This document shows positions 30,527 to 38,086 of a stretch of DNA of 42,909 bases, in pieces; within the stretch, counting starts at the first letter, position 1, and every line of letters begins with the position of its first letter. This DNA comes from JAITWN01 sp964388175 (GTDB lineage: Bacteria > Pseudomonadota > Gammaproteobacteria > SZUA-140), in NCBI GenBank assembly GCA_964388175.1, contig CAYLYS010000013.1, forward strand, positions 1-42,909, given 5' to 3'. The notes beneath the pieces are model-generated. The model worked only from the letters and a program-made list of their open reading frames with translations. It ran no database searches and was not told the origin of the DNA. Position numbers and translations under genes: made by a program.

Positions 30527-33333
30527 CCCTCGCCCTTCGCGCTCTCATGGTCGAAGATTCGGTGGACGATGCGCTCCTCATACAGGAAGCGCTGCGCAGC
30601 GGCGGCTACGATGTGCGCGCGCTACGGGTCGACACCGAACAGGCGCTGCACCAGGCGCTGCGCGAAGGACAGTGGGACATCGTGCTCTCCGACTATAGCC
30701 TGCCGTCCTTCGATGCCCGCGGCACACTCACGGTCCTCCGGGAAAGCGACCACGATATCCCGGTGATCGTCATCTCCGGCACGATCGGAGAGGACGTCGC
30801 CATCGAGACGCTCAAGCTCGGCGCCGAGGACTATCTGCTCAAGCAGAACCTGACTCGACTCGTGCCGGCGGTGCGGCGCGCGCTCGACGAGGCCGAGAAC
30901 CGGCGCCAGCACCGCCGGCTCGAGCACATGAAGACGCTCATCCTCGAAAACTCCCTCGATCTCATCTGTTCGATCGATACCGAGGGCCGCTTCCTGGAGG
31001 CCAGCGACGCCGCGCAGACCGTGCTGGGTTACGAGCCCGCCGAGCTCATCGGCATACACTTCGGGCAGTTGGTGCATCAGGTCGATCGCCCCGCCCTCCA
31101 GGATGAATTCCGCGCCGTGCTGCAGGGACGCCGCATCCGCGATCTCGAATGCCGCTGCATTCACAAATCCGGCCGGATCGTGTATCTCACCTGGTCGGCC
31201 GTGCTCTCCGCCACCGGCGACGTTATCGTCGGCGTCGGCCGCGACGTTTCCGAGCGCCGGCAGAAGGATGAAGCGCTGCGCCGGGAACGCGATTTCTCCG
31301 AAGCCATGCTCAACAGCCTGCCAGGGGTTCTGTATCACTTCGATGACGGACTGCGCCTCCTGCGCTGGAACAAGAACCTCGAACGGATCAGCGGTTATTC
31401 CGCGGAAGAACTCGCCACCATGAGTCCGTTCGACTTCCTGGTCGAGGAGGAGAAGGAGATGGTCGCGGGCCGGATCGCCGAAGTCTTCGAGAAAGGCGAG
31501 GCGCAGGTCGAGGCGGACTACCTGCTCAAGGACGGACGACGCATTCCCCACCTCTTCTCCGGTGTCCGCTTCGAGTACGGTGATCGCGGAGGCTTCGTCG
31601 GCTTTGGCCTCGATATCTCCGAACGCAAGCGGATGGAAGAGGCGCTGCGCGCCGAAACCGCCATGTTCGAGGCACAGGTGGAAAGCTCCCTGGACGGCAT
31701 CCTCGTCGTCGATCGCCATAGAAAAAAGATCATCCAGAACCGGCAATTCACCGCGCTGTGGCAAATCCCGCCCGAGCTCGCCAGCAGCGAGGGTGACGCG
31801 CCGATACTGGAATTCGTCGCCGGACAGACGAAAAATCCCGCCGAATTCACCGCCAAGGTCGACTGGCTCTATCAGCATCCCGAGGAAACCAGCCGCGACG
31901 AGAGCGAGCTCGTCGACGGCACCGTCCTCGATCGCTATTCGGCCCCGGTGCTCGACAAGGAGGGACACTATTACGGCCGCATCTGGGCCTTTCGCGACAT
32001 CACCGACCGCAAGCGCGCAGAGGAACGCATCCGCTACCTCGCCACGCACGACGATCTCACCGATCTGCCCAATCGCAACCTGATCCAGGACCGCATCGAA
32101 CAGGCCATCGGCCAGGCGCGCCGCAGCGGCCGCCAGCTCGCGCTGCTCTATCTCGACCTCGACCGCTTCAAGGTAATCAACGACGCCTACGGTCATCCCT
32201 TCGGCGACGCGGTGCTGCAGGCCGCCGCCGGACGCCTCGTCTCCCTGGTGCGCGAGAGCGACACCGTCGCGCGCCATGGCGGCGATGAGTTCCTGATCCT
32301 GCTGAACGGTCTGCGCAAATCGTCCGATGCCCACATCGTCGCCCGCAAGATCGTCGAGCAGCTCGATCGCCCGCTCCTGGTGCAGGGCCGCGAGGTCCAT
32401 GTGTCGGGTAGCCTCGGCGTGAGCGTGTTTCCGGAGGACGGCGAGAGCGCGGAGGCGCTGATCGGCAACGCCGACGTGGCGATGTACCGCGCCAAGGATC
32501 TCGGCCGCAATACCTTCCAGTTCTTCACGCGCGAGATGAGCGAGGAAACCCAGCGCCGCGTCGAGATGGAAACCAGGCTGCGCGGCGCTGCCGCCGCCGG
32601 TCAGCTCCACCTCGCCTACCAGGCCAAGGTCAGCCTGGAAAGCGGGCGCATCAGCGGCTGCGAGGCGCTGCTGCGCTGGCGCCATCCCGAACTGGGTGAG
32701 GTATCTCCCGCACGCTTCATTCCGATCGCGGAGGATTCCGGCCTGATCGTGCCGATCGGCGACTGGGTGTTGCGCACGGCGTGCATGCAGGCGAGGGCCT
32801 GGCTCGATGCCGGACTGCCGCCGGTCTGCGTCGCGGTGAACATCTCCGCGCGGCAGTTCCTGCAGCAGGACGTGACCGCCTGGGTACTGCGCACGCTGCA
32901 GGAAACGAACCTGCCGCCGGCGCAACTGGAACTCGAGTTCACCGAAAGCCTGATCGCCGAGGACGCCGAGAAAGTGATCGCCACCTTCAGCCGGCTCCGC
33001 AACGCCGGCGTGAAGCTTTCCATCGACGATTTCGGTACCGGCTATTCCAGTCTGAGCTATCTGAAGCGCTTCCGCGTGGACACACTGAAGATCGATCAGT
33101 CCTTCGTGCGCGACATGCTCACCGACCCCGAGGATGCCGCCATCGTGCTCGCGGTCATCTCGCTCGCCCACAGCCTCGATTTCAAGGTGATCGCCGAGGG
33201 CGTCGAAACCCGCGAGCATTGCAGCTTCCTGTCGCGGAACCGCTGCGACGAGATCCAGGGCTACTACTTCAGCAAACCCCTTCCTGCGGTGGAATTCGAA
33301 GCCCTGCTGCGCGAAGGCAGGCAGTTGACGTGA
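30523..33333 (+). CDS. REC-PAS-PAS-PAS-GGDEF-EAL response regulator (c-di-GMP turnover)
   Basis: 936 aa, cytoplasmic. REC at 1-120 with Asp57 (IVLSDYSLPSFDARG) and Lys107; three PAS regions at about 135-260, 265-380 and 385-505, each ending in an xDISER/DITDRK-type PAC. GGDEF at about 515-675 with the intact signature RHGGDEF (586-590) and an RxxD I-site (RESD) five residues before it. EAL at about 695-935 with CEALLRW (about 714), NISARQF, EFTESL, DDFGTGYSSLSYLKRF, LKIDQSF, AEGVET and QGYYFSKPLP. Every residue needed for both catalytic activities can be seen, so it could both make and hydrolyse c-di-GMP. ATG overlaps the receiver stop (ATGA). The upstream kinase probably controls its REC domain. 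Confidence 0.95.
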   Translation: MTLALRALMVEDSVDDALLIQEALRSGGYDVRALRVDTEQALHQALREGQWDIVLSDYSLPSFDARGTLTVLRESDHDIPVIVISGTIGEDVAIETLKLGAEDYLLKQNLTRLVPAVRRALDEAENRRQHRRLEHMKTLILENSLDLICSIDTEGRFLEASDAAQTVLGYEPAELIGIHFGQLVHQVDRPALQDEFRAVLQGRRIRDLECRCIHKSGRIVYLTWSAVLSATGDVIVGVGRDVSERRQKDEALRRERDFSEAMLNSLPGVLYHFDDGLRLLRWNKNLERISGYSAEELATMSPFDFLVEEEKEMVAGRIAEVFEKGEAQVEADYLLKDGRRIPHLFSGVRFEYGDRGGFVGFGLDISERKRMEEALRAETAMFEAQVESSLDGILVVDRHRKKIIQNRQFTALWQIPPELASSEGDAPILEFVAGQTKNPAEFTAKVDWLYQHPEETSRDESELVDGTVLDRYSAPVLDKEGHYYGRIWAFRDITDRKRAEERIRYLATHDDLTDLPNRNLIQDRIEQAIGQARRSGRQLALLYLDLDRFKVINDAYGHPFGDAVLQAAAGRLVSLVRESDTVARHGGDEFLILLNGLRKSSDAHIVARKIVEQLDRPLLVQGREVHVSGSLGVSVFPEDGESAEALIGNADVAMYRAKDLGRNTFQFFTREMSEETQRRVEMETRLRGAAAAGQLHLAYQAKVSLESGRISGCEALLRWRHPELGEVSPARFIPIAEDSGLIVPIGDWVLRTACMQARAWLDAGLPPVCVAVNISARQFLQQDVTAWVLRTLQETNLPPAQLELEFTESLIAEDAEKVIATFSRLRNAGVKLSIDDFGTGYSSLSYLKRFRVDTLKIDQSFVRDMLTDPEDAAIVLAVISLAHSLDFKVIAEGVETREHCSFLSRNRCDEIQGYYFSKPLPAVEFEALLREGRQLT

Positions 33334-33341
33334 CCGTCGCA

Positions 33342-33366
33342 GATAAAAGGGTCAGACCCTTTTATC
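33342..33366. repeat. palindrome with GGGTCAGACCC core, overlapping the ispF 3' end; possible bidirectional terminator
   Basis: Arms GATAAAAGGGT (33342-33352) and ACCCTTTTATC (33356-33366) pair perfectly with a 3-nt loop (CAG). T-rich arms on both strands between convergent genes are compatible with termination. The core also resembles GGGTCAGACCC palindromes I associate with RAYT/REP elements scattered in proteobacterial genomes; this is recollection, not a search result. The ispF stop codon (complement 33352-33354) lies at the loop, and its last four sense codons (DKRV) are made from the right arm. Confidence 0.7.
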
Positions 33367-33834
33367 TTGCGCCAGCAGCACCACGGCGTAGGCGGCGATG
33401 CCTTCGCCCCGCCCGGTGAAACCCATGCCTTCGGTGGTCGTCGCCTTGATGTTGACCTGCCCGCCGTCGATGCCGAGATCGCCGGCGAGGCATTGCGTCA
33501 TCGCCTCGATGTGCGGCGCGAGGCGCGGACGCTGGGCGATCACCGTCATATCGACATTGACCGGCTCATAGCCCTTGGCGCGCACCATGGCAACGACACG
33601 CCGCAGCAACACGCGGCTGTCGATACCCGCATAGGCCACGTCGCTGTCGGGAAACACGCGACCGATGTCGCCGAGCGCCGCCGCGCCGAGCAGGCCGTCG
33701 CAGAGGGCATGAATCAGCACATCGCCGTCGGAATGAGCAAGCATCCCCTGCGCGCCGGGGATCTGCACACCGCCCAGCACCAGCGGTCGTTCGCCGCCGA
33801 AGCGGTGGGCATCGAAGCCACAGCCGATACGCAT
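33352..33834 (-). CDS. ispF: 2-C-methyl-D-erythritol 2,4-cyclodiphosphate synthase
   Basis: 160 aa; cyclises CDP-methylerythritol-2-phosphate in the MEP isoprenoid pathway. Metal ligands Asp8, His10 and His42 are in GCGFDAHRF and HSDGDVLIHALCDGLLGAAALGDIG. Other motifs are FPDSDVAYAGIDS, NVDMTVIAQRPRLAPHI and ATTTEGMGFTGRGEGIAAYAVVLL. The C-terminal residues after VVLLAQ (DKRV) are encoded by a palindrome that runs past the stop codon, so the end of the protein may have been reshaped by that repeat; the trimeric core is unaffected. Start ATG at 33832-33834, two bases after the ispD stop, implying tight coupling. Convergent with the GGDEF/EAL gene. Confidence 0.97.
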   Translation of the reverse strand: MRIGCGFDAHRFGGERPLVLGGVQIPGAQGMLAHSDGDVLIHALCDGLLGAAALGDIGRVFPDSDVAYAGIDSRVLLRRVVAMVRAKGYEPVNVDMTVIAQRPRLAPHIEAMTQCLAGDLGIDGGQVNIKATTTEGMGFTGRGEGIAAYAVVLLAQDKRV

Positions 33835-33836
33835 CG

Positions 33837-34547
33837 TCAGTAATCCTCGTGATTGCGGCTGGCGAGCAGCAGCTCGGCAAAGGCCAGATCGCCCGGCGTG
33901 GTGATCTTGATATTGTCCGCGCTGCCTTCGACCATACGCGGCTGATGGCCCGCCAGCTCCATGGCCCCCGCCTCGTCCGTCACCATGATGCCCTGCCCCA
34001 TGGCCGCCTCCAGCGCCGCGATGAGTGCGCCCAGCCGGAACATCTGCGGCGTCAACGCACGCCAGATGCCGTTGCGGTCGAGCGTATCGGCAACGGTATT
34101 GGCCGGCATATCGACCCGCTTCAGGGTATCGGTCACCGGCACGCCGAGCAGGCCGCCGATCGGATGATCGCTCAGCACGGTAATCAGACGATCGAGATCA
34201 GTGCCGCGCAGGCAGGGACGCGCCGCATCGTGCACCAGCACCCAATCATCCGGCTGCGCCTGGGCGGCGAGACCGTGCAGGGCATTGAGCACCGAAATGC
34301 AGCGCGACTCGCCGCCGGTCACCGCCAGCAGCGGTTTGCCGCGCGGCCGCGACTGCTGCTCCCAATAGGCATCGTCGCTGGCCAAGGCGACGACGATGCC
34401 GCTGACACGCGGATGACGGTTGAAGCGCTCGAGCACGTGACGGATCACGGTCTTGCCGGCGAGCGGCAGATACTGTTTGGGCCGGTCCGCGCGCATGCGG
34501 GTACCGCCGCCGGCGGCCGGTATGACAGCCCAGCAAGCCTGTTTCAT
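33837..34547 (-). CDS. ispD: 2-C-methyl-D-erythritol 4-phosphate cytidylyltransferase
   Basis: 236 aa; transfers CMP from CTP to methylerythritol-4-phosphate in the MEP pathway. N-terminal CTP-binding loop VIPAAGGGTRMRADRPKQYLPLAGKTVI, then VTGGESRCISVLNAL, VLVHDAARPCL, VPVTDTLKRVD, NGIWRALTPQMFRL, MVTDEAGAMELAGHQPRMVEGSADNIKITTPGDLAFAELLL, all characteristic. Size is normal. ATG at 34545-34547. Lies between ftsB (42 bp upstream) and ispF (2 bp downstream), the classical ftsB-ispD-ispF order. CTP comes from PyrG, encoded further upstream in the same block. Confidence 0.97.
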   Translation of the reverse strand: MKQACWAVIPAAGGGTRMRADRPKQYLPLAGKTVIRHVLERFNRHPRVSGIVVALASDDAYWEQQSRPRGKPLLAVTGGESRCISVLNALHGLAAQAQPDDWVLVHDAARPCLRGTDLDRLITVLSDHPIGGLLGVPVTDTLKRVDMPANTVADTLDRNGIWRALTPQMFRLGALIAALEAAMGQGIMVTDEAGAMELAGHQPRMVEGSADNIKITTPGDLAFAELLLASRNHEDY

Positions 34548-34589
34548 GGCACTATCGTCTGATTCATCGCACGGAACGAAAGGAAAAAC

Positions 34590-34961
34590 TCAGCGCTCCA
34601 CCGCCTGGAAAAAGGTTTCGTCGCGGCGGATCATGCTGAGCTCGCGCCGTGCGCGCTCCTCCACCGCTGCGGCGCCTTCTTTCAGATCCAGCACCTCGGC
34701 TTCCAGCGCCTCATTGCGCTCGCGCAGCACGGCGTTCTCATGCGTCTGCACGCCGATCTCGCGGTTCAGCTGCCACAATTCGTGCACCCCGCCGTCGCCG
34801 GTCCACAACCGGATCTGCAACAGCAGCAGGATCACGGCGAGGAAAATCACCCCGCCGTGCGCGAACAGCTCCCGCGCACGGCGCAGCCGCTGTTCCAGCA
34901 TACGGCGCGCCGGCCGGCGATTGCCGCGCCGCCGGCCGGCGCGCAGCGTACCGGCGGTCAA
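34590..34961 (-). CDS. ftsB: cell division protein FtsB
   Basis: Up to 123 aa; small bitopic protein of the FtsQLB complex that activates septal peptidoglycan synthesis. Membrane helix HGGVIFLAVILLLLQIRLW, a short loop GDGGVHELWQL, then a coiled coil (NREIGVQTHENAVLRERNEALEAEVLDLKEG) and the conserved end ERARRELSMIRRDETFFQ (usually ELGM(I/V)KxGExFF). Two starts are possible: TTG at 34959-34961, preceded by GAGG about 7 nt upstream inside the eno stop region, or ATG at 34899-34901, giving 103 aa like E. coli but with no SD. I favour the TTG form for its ribosome-binding site; its extra N-terminus is very Arg-rich and cytoplasmic. Follows eno after 9 bp, standard gammaproteobacterial context. 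Confidence 0.9.
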   Translation of the reverse strand: MTAGTLRAGRRRGNRRPARRMLEQRLRRARELFAHGGVIFLAVILLLLQIRLWTGDGGVHELWQLNREIGVQTHENAVLRERNEALEAEVLDLKEGAAAVEERARRELSMIRRDETFFQAVER

Positions 34962-34970
34962 AACGGCGCC

Positions 34971-36260
34971 TCAGCGCGCCGACAGCACCGGGAAGGCATT
35001 GCTACCCGCATAGACGCCTCGCCGTTCCAGCATCTCGGCGATCCGCAGCAGACGGTTGTATTTCGCCACCCGGTCCGATCGCGACAAGGAGCCGGTCTTG
35101 ATCTGGCCGGCATTGGTCGCCACCGCGAGATCGGCAATGAAAGTATCCTCGGTTTCCCCGGAACGGTGCGAAATGACGACGCCGTAGCCGGCGCGCTTGG
35201 CCATGTCGATGGCGGCCAGGGATTCGGTCAGCGTGCCGATCTGGTTGACCTTGATGAGAATGGCGTTGCCGATGCCGCGCTCGATGCCTTCGCGCAGGAT
35301 CTCCGTGTTGGTCACGAACAGATCGTCGCCCACCAGCTGCACCTGCTTGCCGATGCGCGCGCTGAGCGCCGCCCAGCCGTCCCAATCGCCTTCGGCCATG
35401 CCGTCCTCGATGGAGAGGATCGGATAGTGCCTGACCCAGTCGGCGAAGTAATCGACGAACTCCGGCGCGCTCAGGCTGCGGTTCTCGGAGGCGAGCTCGT
35501 AGCGCCCGGCGTTGTAGAACTCGGAGCTGGCCGGATCGAGCCCGATGTAGACGTCCTTGCCCGCGCTGTAGCCGGCGCGGTCGATCGCTTCCAGGATGAC
35601 TTCCAGCGCCGCGCGGTTGGATTCCAGATCCGGCGCGAATCCGCCTTCATCGCCGACCGCGGTGGGCATGCCGCGCTCTTCCAGCACGCGCTTGAGCACA
35701 TGGAAGATCTCGGCGCCGCAGCGCACGGCGTCGGCGAAGCTGCGCGCGCCCACCGGCATGATCATGAATTCCTGCATGTCGAGATTGTTGGCGGCGTGCG
35801 CACCGCCGTTGATGACGTTCATCATCGGCACCGGCATGGTCACCGCGCCATCACCGCCGAGGTACTGAAACAAAGCCTGTCCGCGGGTCTGTGCGGCCGC
35901 ACGCGCGCAGGCAAGGGATACCGCCAGCATGGCATTGGCGCCCAGGCGGGATTTGTTCGGCGTGCCGTCGAGTTCGATCATGCGCCGGTCGATCGCTTCC
36001 TGGTCGGCCGCATCCATGCCGAGCAGCGCCGGGCGGATTTCATCACGCACATGAGCGACGGCGCGGCTGACGCCCTTGCCGCCGTAGCGCGCCGGGTCGC
36101 CGTCGCGCAGCTCGATGGCCTCGCGGGCACCGGTCGAAGCGCCCGATGGCACCGCCGCGCTGCCGCGCTGCCCGCCAGCGACGATCACATCGGCTTCTAC
36201 GGTGGGATTGCCGCGCGAGTCGAGAATCTCTCGCGCGATGATATCAACGATCTTCGTCAT
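34971..36260 (-). CDS. eno: enolase
   Basis: 429 aa; interconverts 2-phosphoglycerate and PEP, and in gammaproteobacteria may also join the RNase E degradosome. Motifs: IVDIIAREILDSRGNPTVEADV, SGASTGAREAIELRDGD, MPVPMMNVINGGAHAANNLDMQEFMIMPVGA, VGDEGGFAPDLESN, PILSIEDGMAEGDWDGW, LVGDDLFVTN, LIKVNQIGTLTESL and VISHRSGETEDTFIADLAVATNAGQIKTGSLSRSDRVAKYNRLLRI. Mg ligands (Asp, Glu, Asp) and the catalytic Glu/Lys are all present. ATG 36258-36260 preceded by AGGA. Normally directly downstream of kdsA, but here a two-component pair lies in between, and eno has its own candidate promoter. Confidence 0.98.
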   Translation of the reverse strand: MTKIVDIIAREILDSRGNPTVEADVIVAGGQRGSAAVPSGASTGAREAIELRDGDPARYGGKGVSRAVAHVRDEIRPALLGMDAADQEAIDRRMIELDGTPNKSRLGANAMLAVSLACARAAAQTRGQALFQYLGGDGAVTMPVPMMNVINGGAHAANNLDMQEFMIMPVGARSFADAVRCGAEIFHVLKRVLEERGMPTAVGDEGGFAPDLESNRAALEVILEAIDRAGYSAGKDVYIGLDPASSEFYNAGRYELASENRSLSAPEFVDYFADWVRHYPILSIEDGMAEGDWDGWAALSARIGKQVQLVGDDLFVTNTEILREGIERGIGNAILIKVNQIGTLTESLAAIDMAKRAGYGVVISHRSGETEDTFIADLAVATNAGQIKTGSLSRSDRVAKYNRLLRIAEMLERRGVYAGSNAFPVLSAR

Positions 36261-36345
36261 TATTGTTCCTGTTCTGCCGCGCTAGGGAGGTGAGCCACCC
36301 GGAGCGGCGGCCGACGCGGCGGTCCGGCCTGCACGCCCGGCGCAC

Positions 36346-36373
36346 AGTTTACGCTTTTCCGCCATAACATTAA
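36346..36373 (-). promoter_or_regulatory. candidate eno promoter
   Basis: On the minus strand TTAATG (complement 36368-36373), a 16-bp spacer and TAAACT (complement 36346-36351). The -35 overlaps the stop codon of the preceding receiver gene. It would allow eno-ftsB-ispD-ispF to be transcribed independently of the inserted two-component genes. Only moderate match to sigma70 consensus. Confidence 0.4.
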
Positions 36374-36804
36374 ACGCCTGCGCCGGTATACGCACCGGCA
36401 CACGCGCCCGTCTGCGCTTGCCGCACGCGCCTGAGCACGCTGGCGAGTTGCCCGACGGTGAACGGTTTGAGCAGCACCGGCGCACTGCGCCATGGCTCGG
36501 CCAGGCCGGCGACGCCATAGCCAGTGGAAAAAACGATAGGCACGCTGCGCGCGCGCAGCTGTTCGGCCAGCGGATAAACCGGCGTCCCGGCGATATTCAC
36601 ATCCAGCAGAGCGATATCCACGACCACGCCGCGGCTCAGCGCCAGCGCCTCATCGAGCGAAGCGGCAACGCCCACTACCCGGCACCCCAGCGCCTGGAGC
36701 AGGCTTTCCAGCAACAGGGATATCGCCCCCTCGTCCTCGACCAGCAGGATGCGCAGCCCGGCCAGCGACGGCTCGGGCCCGCCGTCACTGCCGACCGACG
36801 ACAT
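36370..36804 (-). CDS. single-domain response regulator paired with the HWE kinase
   Basis: 144 aa, receiver domain only. Acidic pocket Glu23/Asp24 (LRILLVEDEGAISLLLESLLQALGCRVVGVAASLDEAL), phospho-acceptor Asp68 (IALLDVNIAG), STGYG in place of the usual T/S-containing loop, and Lys113 (VLLKPFTVGQL). The VEDE...L..LGC.VVG.A.SL.EAL and LDVN(L/I).G..V.P.A pattern is characteristic of the receivers that accompany HWE/HisKA_2 kinases. The first 15 residues and the last 15 (QTGACAGAYTGAGV) are unconserved. It overlaps the 3' end of the kinase gene by 20 bp, so translation is coupled. No output domain, so its target is unknown. Confidence 0.88.
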   Translation of the reverse strand: MSSVGSDGGPEPSLAGLRILLVEDEGAISLLLESLLQALGCRVVGVAASLDEALALSRGVVVDIALLDVNIAGTPVYPLAEQLRARSVPIVFSTGYGVAGLAEPWRSAPVLLKPFTVGQLASVLRRVRQAQTGACAGAYTGAGV

Positions 36805-37915
36805 CGTCCGCGAGTGGCAGCTCGATCACATAGCGGATGCCATCGGTAGTGTGCTCGATCACCAGACTGCCCCGGAGCTGCCCGGTGATGCAACGCTCGA
36901 CGAGTCGTGGCCCAAAACCCTGATACGCGAACAGAGCGGGCAAGGCGCTGCCGAATTCATGCCATACCAGGCGCAGCCGTCCGCCATCGTCATCGGCACC
37001 CGTACTCAGTACCTGCCAGCCTACAGCCACCCGTCCGTCGGCGCAGGACAAGGCGCCATGGCTGACGGCGCGACAAACGATTTCATGGAAGGCCATGCTC
37101 AGCGCCAGCACCGCGTTGGCATCGAATACCACCCGTTCGCCGGCAAAACTCAGACGCCCCGGCGCGCTCTCACGGTATGGCGCCAGCACATCCATCAGCA
37201 GCTCATCGAGCGCGACCGCCCCCCATGCGCACTGCGCCAGCAGCGCATACGCCCTGCTCAGGGCCGACAGACGCGCTTCGAAGCATTCGTACGCAGCAAC
37301 GTCGCTGTCGCACAGCGTCAGCGCCGCCATCGACTGCACCGTCGCCAGCATGTTACGGACGCGATGATTGAGCTCGTGGATCAACAGGCGCTGACGCTCT
37401 TCCCAGCACCCGATCTGCGCGCCGGTAACCGGCCTGTTCATGGTCATCGCATCGCCGCGCAGCAGCGCTTGCCCCGCCCATTTGCGCGCGGTGATGTCCA
37501 GGAAGCAGTTGATGGCGCCGATCATCCGGCCGGTGGCATTGCGGATGGGGTCGATGCTCTTCAAACCGCAGATACGCCGCCCATCCGGTTGTTCGATCCA
37601 CACTTCGGCATCGCGTATCGGCATTCCGGTACGCAGCGTCTGCGCCATCGGGCTATCCTGGAAGGGCAGCGCCTTGCCATCGGCACGAAACAAACGATGG
37701 GCGCCGCTGAAACGTTCCGCATCATCGCCCAGGCGCGGCTCTCTGCCCCACAGTGCGGCAGCCTGCTGGTTGCAACGCACGATGCGGCCTCGCAGATCGC
37801 AGACACAGGTGGCGACGGGAAGCAGATCGATGAAACATTCCGGCCGCGCTGCCGGCCAGGTCAGCACGCCCTGGGCTGTCCGGAACGCGGATGAAGCGAC
37901 GCTGTTTTCCTGCAT
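36785..37915 (-). CDS. PAS-HWE-type sensor histidine kinase, N-box Asn missing
   Basis: About 376 aa from ATG 37913-37915 (MQENSVASSAF), chosen because GAGGAG sits 5 nt upstream. Cytoplasmic, no membrane segment. PAS/PAC at about 25-145 (FIDLLPVATCVCDLRGRIVRCNQQAAALWGR to INCFLDITARK). The HWE kinase region has His184 in ELNHRVRNMLATVQSMA, the WxE motif at 318-320 (VWHE) and GFGPRLVE near the C-terminus. The N box, normally HELATNAxKYGALS, reads HEIVCRAVSHGALS, so the Mg-ATP-coordinating Asn is Arg282. That suggests weak, altered or lost kinase activity, perhaps a sensor acting by phosphatase activity or binding. Three Cys in the PAS domain could matter for redox or cofactor sensing (speculative). 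Overlaps its receiver gene by 20 bp. Confidence 0.85.
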   Translation of the reverse strand: MQENSVASSAFRTAQGVLTWPAARPECFIDLLPVATCVCDLRGRIVRCNQQAAALWGREPRLGDDAERFSGAHRLFRADGKALPFQDSPMAQTLRTGMPIRDAEVWIEQPDGRRICGLKSIDPIRNATGRMIGAINCFLDITARKWAGQALLRGDAMTMNRPVTGAQIGCWEERQRLLIHELNHRVRNMLATVQSMAALTLCDSDVAAYECFEARLSALSRAYALLAQCAWGAVALDELLMDVLAPYRESAPGRLSFAGERVVFDANAVLALSMAFHEIVCRAVSHGALSCADGRVAVGWQVLSTGADDDGGRLRLVWHEFGSALPALFAYQGFGPRLVERCITGQLRGSLVIEHTTDGIRYVIELPLADDVVGRQ

Positions 37916-38010
37916 GGATTCTCCTCGGTCTTGTATCCGGTACACAGCCATCTCCGAACAGGGGGCTGCCGGGACAGAGCGGAGAGAGCAGAGAGAGCGG
38001 ATTGCGGGCG

Positions 38011-38038
38011 ATTATAGGTTATCGCGCCGGGATGCGAA
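38011..38038 (-). promoter_or_regulatory. candidate promoter of the HWE two-component pair
   Basis: On the minus strand TTCGCA (complement 38033-38038), a 16-bp spacer and a consensus TATAAT (complement 38011-38016). A short inverted repeat (GCGAT/ATCGC) surrounds the -10 element and could be an operator. About 95 bp upstream of the kinase ATG and just downstream of a terminator for kdsA. Confidence 0.55.
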
Positions 38039-38059
38039 GATCGGGAAAAATACGTAGGT

Positions 38060-38076
38060 AAAAGCCGCAAGGCGGC
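38060..38076 (-). terminator. weak intrinsic terminator after kdsA
   Basis: On the minus strand GCCGC, loop CTT, GCGGC followed by TTTT (stem 38064-38068 and 38072-38076, T-run complement of 38060-38063), about 11 bp past the kdsA stop codon. The stem is short but GC-only. It separates pyrG-kdsA from the two-component genes. Confidence 0.5.
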
Positions 38077-38086
38077 GGCGGTCTGT

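Noticed and set aside
37961..38002. Purine-rich GAGAG-type repeats between kdsA and the HWE kinase
   Set aside because: Short, imperfect and without symmetry; could be simple sequence drift in an intergenic leader.
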